From contig NZ_LT667500.1 of the NCBI RefSeq assembly GCF_900128725.1, forward strand, positions 248,001-312,000: a stretch of 64,000 nucleotides of DNA, written 5' to 3'. Within the stretch, counting starts at the first letter, position 1, and every line of letters begins with the position of its first letter. Source of the stretch: Buchnera aphidicola (GTDB lineage Bacteria; Pseudomonadota; Gammaproteobacteria; Enterobacterales; Enterobacteriaceae). The position numbers and the translations under genes were made by a program. Of this stretch, positions 9,675-19,228 are shown piece by piece. Under the pieces are notes generated by a model. The model was given only the letters and a program-made list of their open reading frames with translations, made no database searches and had not been told where the DNA came from.

Positions 9675-11264
9675 ATGATTTCTTTATTAGATCCATCTAT
9701 TTGGATCAGTATTTTTGCTCTAATATTTGTAGAAATTTTTTTAAATATTAATAATATAGGTTTTATTTCTTTATTAATACAAAAATTACCTCATCAAGAA
9801 AAAAATAAAGCTCAATATTTCGGATTGATAGTGGCGTTACTTATGCGATTTAGTCTTTTAATTACCTCATCCTGGCTAGTAAATTTAACAAAAACGACAC
9901 TAATAAATAAATTTTTTATTTTTTCTACTAAAGAGATTATTTTATTTTTTGGGGGATTTTTCTTATTCTCTGAAACTATAGATGAGCTGTACGCCTATAT
10001 GTATGATGTAGAAAAAAATAAAAAATATTCTCGTTTTTGGTATGTAGCGGCTCAACTTATAATATTAGATGCAGTTTTTTTTATTAACTCCGTTACGATA
10101 GAGACTGGAATAACAAATAATTTATTAATTAAAATGCTATCTATAACGGTATCGCCTATTATCCTAATACTTTTGGCTCAATTATTTATTAAATATATGG
10201 GTTCGCAAAAAAAGACATCTGCATCGTGTTTATGCTATTTATTAATTATTAGTTTAAATTTAATTTTAGAATCATTAGGTTTTTTTATACCAAAAGAATA
10301 TTTATATATCCCGATGGGATTTACTTTATTTATAGAAACAATGCACCAAATTCGAAAAAATAATTTACAAAATAAAAAATTTCAACAACCTCTTCCAACA
10401 CAAATAATTAATACAACATTAAATGTCATATATAAAAATATAAAAAATAATAAACATTATAAAAAAAATAATTATATTATAAAGCAGATTAACTATTCTC
10501 ATGATGATATATATAATTATACTGATATTAATGCTATCCTAACATCAGAAATAAATATAATTACTAACGCGTCTCAGTTAGGAAATAAATCTATTCAAGA
10601 GATTATGATTCCAAAAAAAAAAATAATTTGGATTAATATTTTTGATAACAAACAATTAATTAAAAAAATTATATCAAATTACTCATACCAGGTCATACCG
10701 GTCTGTCAAGATACATTAAATAACATGATAGGAATGGTGCCTATTAAAGCACTACTAGATGCAGTGCACGAAAATAAAAATTTATATGATATAGCAATAC
10801 AATATCCACCTATTATTATTCCCAATACTCTGAAAGTAATTACTTTACTTAATTTTCTTCGTTATGCAGAAAATAATATTATTTTAATTAGCGATGAATC
10901 AGGCGTTATTCAAGGATCGGTTACACCTATGAATGTATTTAATATGTTCATCGGAACTTTCTTGAGCGTCACCACAATGCCTCAGATTATTCTAAATGAA
11001 AATCATTGGATCGCTTACGGTTCAATAAATTTAAATTCTTTAGAAAAAATATTACAAATTAATATAAACAAAAAATATGATGGTTGTATTTCTCTAGCAG
11101 ATTTTCTAATATATAAAAATAAAAACATTCCAAAATCAGGAGAAGTTATTTGTTATCAATCCTATAATTTTCATATCCTAAAATCTAATTTATACCAAAT
11201 ACATTTAGTAAAAATAACAAAAGAGAAAAACAATAATATCTGTATGCTGGAGTCAAAAATATAA
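9675..11264 (+). CDS. yoaE: TerC/CBS-domain integral membrane protein (YoaE type, UPF0053)
   Basis: Inner-membrane protein with an N-terminal TerC-like domain of about seven hydrophobic segments (residues 8-225). Two CBS repeats follow (EIMIPKKKI to GSVTPMNVF, about 310-420) and then a CorC/HlyC-type C-terminal domain. Relatives are proposed to export metal ions. I chose the ATG at 9675, giving 529 residues, because AGGAG lies at 9663-9667 and the protein then starts MISLLDPSIW like E. coli YoaE. The open frame to 9549 lacks such support. The conserved acidic sites of the TerC domain are changed: GIDN reads NINN and LDAVFSLDAV reads LDAVFFINSV, so ion transport may be lost. Confidence 0.85.
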   Translation: MISLLDPSIWISIFALIFVEIFLNINNIGFISLLIQKLPHQEKNKAQYFGLIVALLMRFSLLITSSWLVNLTKTTLINKFFIFSTKEIILFFGGFFLFSETIDELYAYMYDVEKNKKYSRFWYVAAQLIILDAVFFINSVTIETGITNNLLIKMLSITVSPIILILLAQLFIKYMGSQKKTSASCLCYLLIISLNLILESLGFFIPKEYLYIPMGFTLFIETMHQIRKNNLQNKKFQQPLPTQIINTTLNVIYKNIKNNKHYKKNNYIIKQINYSHDDIYNYTDINAILTSEINIITNASQLGNKSIQEIMIPKKKIIWINIFDNKQLIKKIISNYSYQVIPVCQDTLNNMIGMVPIKALLDAVHENKNLYDIAIQYPPIIIPNTLKVITLLNFLRYAENNIILISDESGVIQGSVTPMNVFNMFIGTFLSVTTMPQIILNENHWIAYGSINLNSLEKILQININKKYDGCISLADFLIYKNKNIPKSGEVICYQSYNFHILKSNLYQIHLVKITKEKNNNICMLESKI

Positions 11265-11314
11265 AACTATATTATGAATATAAATAAATATACTGAAAAA
11301 ATAAGCGATTTAAT

Positions 11315-11998
11315 ATGAATGTCAAAAAAACTATCCTAGCGCTGGACACTAGCGTATATTCTTGTTCTACTTCTTTATTATATAAAGAAAAAACATATAG
11401 TTTATTTATGCCATGCGCTAAAAATCATGAAAAAAATATTTTAAATATGATTAAAACAATTTTAGAAAAAAAACAAATTACTTTAAATCAAATAGATTTA
11501 ATTGCCTGCACAGTAGGCCCTGGAAGCTTTACTGGGATCAGAATTGCTATTGGAGTATCTCAAACAATATCAATAATTTATAAAATACCTATTATTGGAT
11601 TCTCGACATTAAAAATTTTATCAGAACAAAGTTGGAATATTAATAAAATTAATCGAGTTTTTGTAATTCTACAAATATCTCAAAAGCAAATATTTTGGGC
11701 TAAATACTTAAAAAATAAATTTGGTTTGTGGGCTGGCAACCATACAGAAAAACATTTTGATAATTTAAATATTATAACAAAAATGATAAAAAACCATACT
11801 GGAACCTGGTCTGTAATTGGATTGCGCTCAAACATAAAAATTTCTAAAAAGTCTATTAAATTATTTTATACACGTATTAGTACGCCGCATGCAAAAGATA
11901 TTATTTCGTATACTAAAAAATATTTACAATACAATAAAATATCTAACAGACTAAATTACATATATCCGAGGTATCTTCTGCACCCTGTAAGTCACTAA
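11315..11998 (+). CDS. tsaB: TsaB, tRNA threonylcarbamoyladenosine synthesis
   Basis: Partner of TsaD and TsaE in making t6A at position 37 of ANN-decoding tRNAs. The ASKHA-fold N terminus ILALDTSVYSCSTSLL is at residues 7-22 and the hallmark CTVGPGSFTGIRIAIG is near residue 65. The length is 227 against 231 in E. coli. The C-terminal half is divergent, as is usual in this family. It follows the TerC/CBS gene by 50 bases and converges with minE, with only 17 bases between the two stops. Confidence 0.92.
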   Translation: MNVKKTILALDTSVYSCSTSLLYKEKTYSLFMPCAKNHEKNILNMIKTILEKKQITLNQIDLIACTVGPGSFTGIRIAIGVSQTISIIYKIPIIGFSTLKILSEQSWNINKINRVFVILQISQKQIFWAKYLKNKFGLWAGNHTEKHFDNLNIITKMIKNHTGTWSVIGLRSNIKISKKSIKLFYTRISTPHAKDIISYTKKYLQYNKISNRLNYIYPRYLLHPVSH

Positions 11999-12015
11999 TT
12001 TAAAAACGACATAAT

Positions 12016-12270
12016 TTACTGTATAGTTACTGGAATTCTTAATTCTAAAATCATTTTTTTCTTTCTAGTTTTTTCTATTTTGATAGACACTAAATGTGAT
12101 TTAATCTTAATGTATTTTTGAATTGCTAACAATAAATCATTTTTTAAATTCAAAAAACAGTTAAATTCTTCGGAGTTATTACGTTGCATTTGAACAAGTA
12201 TCTTTAATCTTTTTTTGGCTATATTAGCTGTAAATTGTTTTTTTGATAAAAATAAATTTAATAAAATCAT
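12016..12270 (-). CDS. minE: MinE, topological specificity factor for division
   Basis: Small protein that releases MinD from the membrane and drives the pole-to-pole oscillation that keeps Z-rings at midcell. It has 84 residues (88 in E. coli). The N-terminal amphipathic and MinD-binding segment, including TANIAKKRLKILVQMQRNN (about residues 14-32), is well kept. The C-terminal dimerisation half is poorly conserved but of normal length. It lies two bases after the minD stop, so it is very probably translated from the same mRNA. Confidence 0.94.
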   Translation of the reverse strand: MILLNLFLSKKQFTANIAKKRLKILVQMQRNNSEEFNCFLNLKNDLLLAIQKYIKIKSHLVSIKIEKTRKKKMILELRIPVTIQ

Positions 12271-12272
12271 AT

Positions 12273-13085
12273 TTATCTCCTAAATAACCATTGGAAAAAA
12301 CCCTTTTTCTCTTCTGATAAAAACCGTAAGGGCACGCGTTCTCCCAACAATCGCTTTACCGTATCTGAATATGCCTGACCAGATAAAGAATCAATATTTA
12401 ATATCGCTGATAACCCCTGATTAGAAAATTTTAAAATATCAGGATCTTCAGGAATAACTCCAATTAAAGGAATTTGGAGGATATCTAAGATATCTTCCAT
12501 ACTCAACATATCCCCCTGAATTACTTTTTTGGGGTTATATCTTGTTAATAGCAAATGCTCTTTAACCGGAATATCATTATTTTCAGCTCTCTTAGATTTA
12601 GAGGATATAATGCCTAAAATTCTGTCAGAATCTCGAATAGAAGAAATCTCAGGATTAGTAACAACAATCGCCTCATCAGCAAAATATAATGATAAAATAG
12701 CCCCGGACTCAATTCCTGCTGGAGAATCACATATGATGAAATCAAAATGCATATTTAATAAAATATTAAAAATTCGTTCCACTCCCTCTTTAGTTAAAGA
12801 ATCTTTATCTCTTGTCTGAGATGCAGGGAGCAGAAATAAATTTTTGGTATATTTATCCCTAATCAGGGCCTGATTTATACTGGCTTCTTTTTTAATTACA
12901 TTAATAAAATCATATACTACTCTACGCTCACAACCCATAATTAAATCAAGATTTCTTAACCCAATATCAAAATCAATTACTACGGTTTTTTTTCCTTTTA
13001 ACGCTAATCCGGTGGCAATGGAGGCGCTGGAAGTAGTTTTTCCAACCCCTCCTTTTCCAGAAGTAATAGTAATAATCCGAGACAT
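12273..13085 (-). CDS. minD: MinD, membrane ATPase for division-site placement
   Basis: ATPase that binds the membrane in its ATP form and recruits MinC, and is cycled off by MinE. It carries the deviant Walker A GKGGVGKTT at residues 10-18, the DFDIGLRNLD switch region, and the amphipathic membrane-targeting tail (KGFFQWLFRR) at the very end. The length of 270 residues equals E. coli. The middle gene of minC-minD-minE, it is one of the better conserved proteins here, so the Min system is probably working. Confidence 0.97.
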   Translation of the reverse strand: MSRIITITSGKGGVGKTTSSASIATGLALKGKKTVVIDFDIGLRNLDLIMGCERRVVYDFINVIKKEASINQALIRDKYTKNLFLLPASQTRDKDSLTKEGVERIFNILLNMHFDFIICDSPAGIESGAILSLYFADEAIVVTNPEISSIRDSDRILGIISSKSKRAENNDIPVKEHLLLTRYNPKKVIQGDMLSMEDILDILQIPLIGVIPEDPDILKFSNQGLSAILNIDSLSGQAYSDTVKRLLGERVPLRFLSEEKKGFFQWLFRR

Positions 13086-13132
13086 ATAATAAATTACTCC
13101 TTTAAATAAATTTTTATTAGCATAATCATACG

Positions 13133-13855
13133 TTAATTTAAATTCCTTATATAAATTTTTTTATTAATTAAGCCAATTTCTACACTTTTTCCTAAAAATT
13201 TTATTGGAATTTGCTCAATAGTTAGATATTCTCCAGCAATAGCGATTAGTTCTGCCAATAGTTTCATACAAAAAATTTTCTTGTGAATATCTCCGCTAGC
13301 GCCTGCTAGCGCTCTCCCTCTTATCGTTCCATATATATGTATATTTCCATCTGCAATAACTTCTGCTCCCGAACTAACATTATTAGTAATTATTAAATCA
13401 TTACTCGAAACATATATTCTCTGCCCCGAACGCACTAACTGATCTACTAAAAGACTAGCTAGACTTGTTTTATGCAAACATAATGGTTCAGTAGCATTAT
13501 TTTGGTAATGATAATGCATATCCTGTGGTATACCACCAGGTGTTGTACTGGTGTTTTCGCGTAAAATTAGAAGCCCAGATTGTAAAATTTTTTTTTTTAT
13601 CTTTTCATTCGAGCAACCAGAAATACCTATTAAAAAAAAACCCGAAGATAAAATAAAACTTTTAAGCTTTATCCAATTTAAAGCATATGATAATCTCTTT
13701 ATATTTAATATAATAGGTTGATTTTGAAAAAAAGCAGGAGATTCTTTTATTTTTTGTAGTAAAAAATCTTTAAAATAATAATGATTCCTATCATTTAAAT
13801 ACACAACTAAAATAGAAAAATTATTTTTTTTAAAGTGTATTAATTTATTTTGCAT
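13133..13855 (-). CDS. minC: MinC, inhibitor of FtsZ polymerisation
   Basis: Blocks Z-ring assembly away from midcell. The N-terminal FtsZ-binding domain (residues 1-105) is strongly diverged. The C-terminal beta-helix domain that dimerises and binds MinD is well kept, with RSGQRIYVSSNDLIITNNVS and GNIHIYGTIRGRALAGASGD (about residues 138-190). The length of 240 residues is close to E. coli (231). First gene of the min operon; a TATAAT box 27 bases upstream may be its promoter. Confidence 0.94.
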   Translation of the reverse strand: MQNKLIHFKKNNFSILVVYLNDRNHYYFKDFLLQKIKESPAFFQNQPIILNIKRLSYALNWIKLKSFILSSGFFLIGISGCSNEKIKKKILQSGLLILRENTSTTPGGIPQDMHYHYQNNATEPLCLHKTSLASLLVDQLVRSGQRIYVSSNDLIITNNVSSGAEVIADGNIHIYGTIRGRALAGASGDIHKKIFCMKLLAELIAIAGEYLTIEQIPIKFLGKSVEIGLINKKIYIRNLN

Positions 13856-13881
13856 GTTTGTTAATCCGCGGCTACTATGTA

Positions 13882-13887
13882 ATTATA
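13882..13887 (-). promoter_or_regulatory. Candidate -10 box for minCDE
   Basis: A perfect TATAAT on the minus strand, 27 bases before the minC start. No good -35 hexamer stands 16-18 bases further upstream (the best is TTATTT), so support is moderate only. Confidence 0.35.
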
Positions 13888-14141
13888 TAGTATTGATAAA
13901 AACAAATAAAAAAAATAAACGCTGTAAAGAAATAAAATTTTATATAATCAGTAAAGGTAGTAGTATGTGTTATATAACATATCATTAAGCAGGCCTTTTA
14001 AAAAAACTAATGCTCGCATAATAACGCCAATATTTGTATTTATTCAAATGCTTTTATACTTATTAATAATCTTACTTAACGTTTAAGTAAAAATTTTAAT
14101 TATTAACAATGAATATTTTTAAATGACTTTTGTAAAACTAT

Positions 14142-15188
14142 ATGAGTAAAATACCTATTAAAAAAATACATAAATCTAAAGAATTTCAGTTTTTTAAAAA
14201 AAATTTTTTATTTTTTAAAAAAAAATATACTATTCTCGCCGGAGAAATACCAGAAGAATTATGCATAAAGAATTTTTTCAAAAAATCCATTATATTAGTT
14301 GAAAACTATAATATATATAAAATGATATCCTGTAAAATAAAAAAAGAATTAATTTTCAATAATTTGTTTCGCCCTCTTCAACTTCAAAAATATAAACAAT
14401 TAATTTTTTTTTGGACAAAAAATAAAAATGAAGTTAAATTTCAAATCATGCATTTATTACCATATATTTCATATACTTGCAAAATATCTTTAATAGGGAA
14501 AAAAGATTGCGGTATAAATAGCGTGCCTAGTATTTTTCACACATACTTAAAATTTAAAAAAAAAAATTATTCACGAAATTGCTGTTTATATCAAGGACGT
14601 ATCATTCAAAAACCAATATTTTTATTAAATCAATTTATTAAAATACACGTATGGAATAAATTAATTATTGAATCTTTACCCGGAGTATTTGGGTATAAAA
14701 AAATCGATGAAGGAAGTAAGTTATTAATATCAACTTTTGATCATAGTATTCGGGGAAATGTATTAGATATCGGCTCTGGAACAGGAATTTTAAGTATTGC
14801 TTTACTTAAAAAAAACTCCGAATTAAATGTAACATTGGTAGATATTCATGGTCCATCAGTTTGGTGTAGCAAAAAAAATTTATTAAGCAATAATTTTTCA
14901 GGGGAAGTTTTTTTTAGTAATATTTACTCTAAAGTGACAAAAAAATATAATCTCATTATATCTAATCCACCAATACATATCGGAATAAAAATAAATCTAA
15001 AGATATTAATTACCATTATTAAAAATTCAAAAAAATATCTTAAAAAAAACGGTGAACTAAGATTAGTTATAAACTCTTTTATTTCATGTGATTTTATCTT
15101 TAAAAAATATGACTTGAATTATAAAATATTGTTAAAAACGCATTGTTATAAGATTTTACAAGTAAAAAGAAATTATCGTTCGTATTAA
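14142..15188 (+). CDS. rsmC: 16S rRNA m2G1207 methyltransferase
   Basis: Uses S-adenosylmethionine to methylate G1207 of 16S rRNA. A degenerate N-terminal methyltransferase-like domain (residues 1-170) is followed by the active C-terminal Rossmann domain: LPGVFGYKKIDEGSKLL, then the SAM loop VLDIGSGTGILSI near residue 205 and the catalytic NPP motif near residue 277. The motif is NPPI here, where E. coli has NPPF. The length is 348 against 343 in E. coli. The N-terminal half has many lysines and asparagines from AT pressure. It is divergent from minC. Confidence 0.92.
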   Translation: MSKIPIKKIHKSKEFQFFKKNFLFFKKKYTILAGEIPEELCIKNFFKKSIILVENYNIYKMISCKIKKELIFNNLFRPLQLQKYKQLIFFWTKNKNEVKFQIMHLLPYISYTCKISLIGKKDCGINSVPSIFHTYLKFKKKNYSRNCCLYQGRIIQKPIFLLNQFIKIHVWNKLIIESLPGVFGYKKIDEGSKLLISTFDHSIRGNVLDIGSGTGILSIALLKKNSELNVTLVDIHGPSVWCSKKNLLSNNFSGEVFFSNIYSKVTKKYNLIISNPPIHIGIKINLKILITIIKNSKKYLKKNGELRLVINSFISCDFIFKKYDLNYKILLKTHCYKILQVKRNYRSY

Positions 15189-15209
15189 TTATTATAATTA
15201 TAACAATCA

Positions 15210-15294
15210 TACCCGGAGCGGGACTTGAACCCGCAAAGCCATAACAGCCGAGGGATTTTAAGTCCCTTGTGTCTACCGATTTCACCATCCGGGC
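15210..15294 (-). tRNA. tRNA-Leu, anticodon UAA
   Basis: The cloverleaf closes with a 7-pair acceptor stem (GCCCGGA with TCCGGGT, the last pair G-T). It has the long variable arm of a leucine tRNA, a T arm around GGGTTCAAGTCCC, and an anticodon loop CTTAAAA that reads UAA. It is nearly identical to E. coli leuZ. The discriminator A is at 15210. CCA is not encoded and must be added after transcription. Third gene of a Ser-Cys-Leu transcript. Confidence 0.96.
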
Positions 15295-15333
15295 AAAAAT
15301 ATAAGCATATATTTTATATGAATACTTGAATTC

Positions 15334-15404
15334 AGGCGCGTCCCGGAATTGAACCAGGTTCCACGGATTTGCAATCCGCTACATAACCAATCTGTCAACG
15401 CGCC
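15334..15404 (-). tRNA. tRNA-Cys, anticodon GCA
   Basis: Acceptor stem GGCGCGT with ACGCGCC, discriminator U at 15334, and anticodon stem-loop reading GCA. The D and T arms match E. coli cysT closely. CCA is not encoded. It lies between the serine and leucine tRNA genes on the same strand; E. coli likewise has cysT next to leuZ. Confidence 0.96.
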
Positions 15405-15427
15405 ATAATATCTATAAAATTTATTTT

Positions 15428-15512
15428 TGGAGGAAGAGGGATTCGAACTCTCGGATAATTTCTCATCGGCGGTTTTCAAGACCGCTGCCTTAAACCACTC
15501 GGCCATTCCTCC
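15428..15512 (-). tRNA. tRNA-Ser, anticodon UGA
   Basis: Acceptor stem GGAGGAA with TTCCTCC, anticodon stem CGGT/ACCG around a loop reading UGA, and the long variable arm expected for serine. The base after the acceptor stem is A, whereas E. coli serine tRNAs use G as discriminator. CCA is not encoded. First gene of the three-tRNA unit, beginning about a dozen bases after a good promoter. Confidence 0.95.
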
Positions 15513-15523
15513 TTTATCTTTAT

Positions 15524-15552
15524 AGTATACTAAGAACTAAAAAAAAAGTAAA
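15524..15552 (-). promoter_or_regulatory. Sigma-70 promoter for the tRNA Ser-Cys-Leu unit
   Basis: On the minus strand TTTACT (15547-15552) and TATACT (15524-15529) are separated by exactly 17 bases. The -10 box ends 11 bases before the first base of tRNA-Ser, so the transcript would have a very short leader. Confidence 0.7.
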
Positions 15553-15686
15553 GTACTCAAAAAAACCCATTTTATTAAAAAACTGCTCACACTCTAAAAG
15601 AGAATCAGTAAAATGATTTATGCTAAGCGTACAAACGTATAACTTATTACCTAATAAACATACATAATGATTTACGATAATCATCG

Positions 15687-15710
15687 ATCTTACAAGATCG
15701 CTCGTAAGAT
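15687..15710 (-). repeat. Inverted repeat downstream of ompA
   Basis: ATCTTAC and GTAAGAT form a 7-pair stem with a 10-base loop, 56 bases after the ompA stop. It has no T run on the minus strand, so it may stabilise the 3' end rather than terminate transcription. Confidence 0.3.
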
Positions 15711-15765
15711 AACTGATAATTTTTTGTAATATTAAAAATATTCTTTTAAAATAACAGCCTAATTA

Positions 15766-16740
15766 TTAGGAAGAGCGCTTAAATCCTTGAATAAAAATAT
15801 TTTTCTTTAATAAACCCTTTTTTATAAAATATTTCGATGCTTCTAGAGCGCGATTTAAAGATCTTTGTTTATCCTCATCACTTGTTGTTGATAAATTTTC
15901 GTAACCAGTAATTACCAAAATGATTCTTTCTTTTCCTGATTTTTCAATTTTTTTGTTAAGTAAGTTTAACGAATCATGTATAGATACAAAATCTTGAGAA
16001 ATATTTAAAAAAAATAAAAAAGGATGCTGAATATTAATGGTATGATAAATATCTACATATTTACGAGGTAATATAGATTCAACATTTTTTTCACTTCCAT
16101 TCAAGGATGCGCTCTTGTTGTCAGTCAAGAAAAAAGAAAATCCTGCACCAATACCATCAAATAAGCTACGCGCATGTTTTAATTTAAGGCGATTAATATA
16201 CTGACGTAAGTCATAATTTATATTAAAATTAATATGTTTTTTAAATAAATATTTAACACCCGTCGATAAAAAAGGTAAAGTCGGGAGGTTTTTATTACGG
16301 CTGAAAACACTTATAAAGTTCTTTCTTTGAAACTTAGATTGTAAATTAGTCCCCACTTTAGCACAACCAATTAGATTTTTATTAAACGTATACAGCGTAT
16401 TTATAGCATATTCTATATTAGAAATATATGAAGGAATTTTATTATTTCTGTCATTATAGTAAATATTTGCTAATCTACCAGATAATATTCCGAAATTAAA
16501 ATATGAATTAAATTGACGTTGACATGAAACAAGGGGTTTTAACACTAGAACTGATTGGGCCGTGCCTTTATAATCAAAGAAAAATAATCTTGTGCATGTT
16601 TTAAATATTTTAGACGGACTTAAAGAACTACATTGAAAACTAACGTCCCGCTTATTTGTCTTCTGTATCGCTTCCTTTGCGTGCACGGGTGAAAAAAAAC
16701 TAGATAACAATAAAGCAAAAACAATGGTAAAGTTTTTCAT
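15766..16740 (-). CDS. ompA: OmpA-like outer-membrane porin, C-terminally shortened
   Basis: Outer-membrane beta-barrel protein with a periplasmic OmpA-like domain. The ATG at 16740 starts a clear signal peptide (KNFTIVFALLLSSFFSPVHA, cleaved after HA). The frame stays open upstream, but that part looks like translated leader. A diverged barrel (about residues 25-200) leads into the periplasmic domain, ending VITGYENLSTTSDEDKQRS then LNRALEASKYFIKKGL. The protein stops about 40 residues before the usual family end, missing the last strand and helix. The peptidoglycan-contacting Asp of the GYTD motif reads Asn, while the Arg of the RA pair is kept. A 13-base palindrome overlaps the stop. Confidence 0.85.
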   Translation of the reverse strand: MKNFTIVFALLLSSFFSPVHAKEAIQKTNKRDVSFQCSSLSPSKIFKTCTRLFFFDYKGTAQSVLVLKPLVSCQRQFNSYFNFGILSGRLANIYYNDRNNKIPSYISNIEYAINTLYTFNKNLIGCAKVGTNLQSKFQRKNFISVFSRNKNLPTLPFLSTGVKYLFKKHINFNINYDLRQYINRLKLKHARSLFDGIGAGFSFFLTDNKSASLNGSEKNVESILPRKYVDIYHTINIQHPFLFFLNISQDFVSIHDSLNLLNKKIEKSGKERIILVITGYENLSTTSDEDKQRSLNRALEASKYFIKKGLLKKNIFIQGFKRSS

Positions 16741-19228
16741 ATATATTCCCAAGTTTTTTGAGGTAAAAGTTTTACGAAATGAAAAAAATTTCAATAAATC
16801 TATTTTAGAAAAATAAAAAAATATTTTTATTTTTTGATCTCTGATTTGAGATATATAGAATACTTCAATATAGTTATTTAGCTGATAAACATCGAGATAT
16901 TTAAAATATATATATTTCTTATGTATTGAAGAAGATTTTCTTATCAATATCTTTCTTCAAACAAATACGCTAACTATAACAACGTTATGTGCAATTATTT
17001 TTTTATAAAAACATTTTATATATCTTTCATTCAATTAAAATACTATCACATAAAATACTCTAGGCAATAATTTTATTTAAGTCAATATAAAAATAAAAAA
17101 TATATTTTTTTATATTTTTGAATCAATTAACATCCAACCCCTTTTTCTTTACAATCAGCGCGGTATTTTTTAGTAAAAATATTTTTAAAAATTCTTCTTT
17201 ACAAAAATTTTTTATATCTTTTTATTAAACTTAAAAAAATAATAATGTTCATAAAAATAACTGAACCCGAGACAAATAAAATCATTTGGTAAAGGAATAA
17301 GGGTTTAATTGCATTGCTAAAGCATATTTAACATTTATATAAATAAATATTCTTATAAATACATGTTTAGTTCTTTATCATAAAAGAACTGCTTAGAATC
17401 ACTTCAGTCAGATGCATAAAAAACTGTGTTTTTTGTTACAAGTATATGCCTTTTATATAACTTCAACCCAATCTTAACAATAAATTAAAAAAAAGTATTA
17501 AAAAAACAATTTAATTTATTTTAACTATATCGCTACAAAATAAAAATTATATTTTTTTTATTTTCTGTCAAATATTATATAAACTTTATAAATGCAGGAG
17601 CTTAGATCGCATCAACAATATACTCAAATTAAATAAAAAATTTATAAACATTGATATTTTTGTTAGAAAATGCTAAAAAATTAAAAATAATTAAAAGAAC
17701 TAAAAAAATAGATAGACTCAACATTATAGAATATAAAAATACATGAATTTACTGTACTTATAAATATTAAATTGGAATAAAAAAGAGACCCTGAAAAAAG
17801 AACAAAACTTGTTATAAGTTAAAAACTTTTCAAATATATTTTTAATATAAATGGTGTTCTTTTTAGACAAAAGTAGTGTGCATCGTTCTTTTTATAGCTA
17901 TTATAAAAATATACGTCTATTTGACGCTTATAGTGTTACTACTTAAACTTTAAAACATTTGATTATTAAAAATATCAAAAAAATAAAAAATTTATTTTTC
18001 TAATATATTTTTTTTAAAAGGTGCAATAAATGCAATCAAAAAAAATACAGATAAACCCGTAGTATAAAAAAAGCATCATGATATTAGAAAAATAACCCAG
18101 AAATACTGATTAAAATCATTTTATGTAACTTTTAGTTAACCGAGCGAAATCCGAGAAATTTATAGAGATACAATCTCAATAAACTAATAAGAATTAAAGC
18201 ACTAAATATATCCGTAAAAATTAATTTTTATTGATAAACAAATTATATGATTAATATTTATTTAATAAAGATTCATTAGGGTCACAAAAATATAAATTTC
18301 TTAAAACGTCTTAATTGTAAACACAATTAATAATTAGCTAAAAAAATTCAGTATACGTTATACCATAATTAAAGTCTATACATTAGCTGTTTAATAATCT
18401 TAGCATATTGTTAGAAAAAAATAATCTTTTCGACATTTTAAGAAAATATTAATCATTTTATTTAATTAAATATAATTTACTTTATTTACGCGAAAGTCTT
18501 TTCCGAAAGAATTGTGTGTCTTTAATAATTTTTTAAAAAAAAATATTTTTTTATTGATAATTATAACAATGTACTTGTTATACAGAATGAAAGTTTACTA
18601 TAAATATAAAATATATATTTAAAAATATAAAAAATTTTTAAAAAATTTTTACATTTTATATATAAAATAATTTACTATTTAGGTAGTATTCGATATTATA
18701 AATATGTGATATATTTTATTCTTGAATAAAAGGGAATAATTAAATAAAAAATATTATTTAAAAAAAAAAAGAAACAAATATTGACGCTTGAAAAATAATA
18801 GTTTACTTATTCGAATAAATGCTGATAATAGATTTACCGCATTAATTGTGTGCTCAAGGTAAAAATTTTTATTATTTTACTTTATTCACATAAAACGTTA
18901 TTTTAAAAATAAACTCCAAGTCAAGATAGTGGGATTAAAGAATATATTGTTAAAGTTACTGAATATTATTTTTACATACTAAAATATGAATGTTATATTA
19001 AAGTTACCTATTAACTACATAACGATATCACTATACTAGAAAACTATAATTTTTTGAAAAATAAACAACTTTTCAAAAAATAAAATATATTATGTATACT
19101 ATGTATACTAAAATATAATCAGTCAAAGTTATATAAATTAATCAAGTTATTACAATATTATATATATCAGTTTTTTAATGATAAAAATAAAAAAAATTAT
19201 ATTTTTACAATAAACTATGGAGTCATAC
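16741..19228. other. Eroded DNA at the former flagellar locus
   Basis: About 2.5 kb between ompA and flgF with no convincing gene on either strand apart from the ompA promoter. In other Buchnera the hook/basal-body genes upstream of flgF (flgN, flgA, flgB, flgC, flgD, flgE) stand here. I looked for their conserved motifs and could not recognise any, so they are deleted or decayed beyond reading by eye. Short AT-rich repeats occur (for example TATGTATAC twice near 19090-19110). Confidence 0.6.
17057..17085 (-). promoter_or_regulatory. Sigma-70 promoter for ompA
   Basis: TTGACT (17080-17085) and TAGAGT (17057-17062) on the minus strand with a 17-base spacer. It implies a leader of roughly 310 bases before the ompA ATG at 16740. 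E. coli ompA also has a long regulatory leader, though shorter than this. Confidence 0.6.

Noticed and set aside
12529-12819. 96-codon frame opposite minD
   Set aside because: Antisense shadow of a strongly conserved gene, no ribosome binding site or recognisable motif.
16741-16947. 69-residue N-terminal extension of OmpA
   Set aside because: A clear signal peptide starts at 16740, so upstream residues cannot belong to an exported protein; the stretch fits an mRNA leader.
18781-18815. TTGACG followed 17 bases later by TACTTA as a flagellar-locus promoter
   Set aside because: The -10 is poor, no gene follows for over 400 bases, and such matches are expected by chance in this AT-rich DNA.
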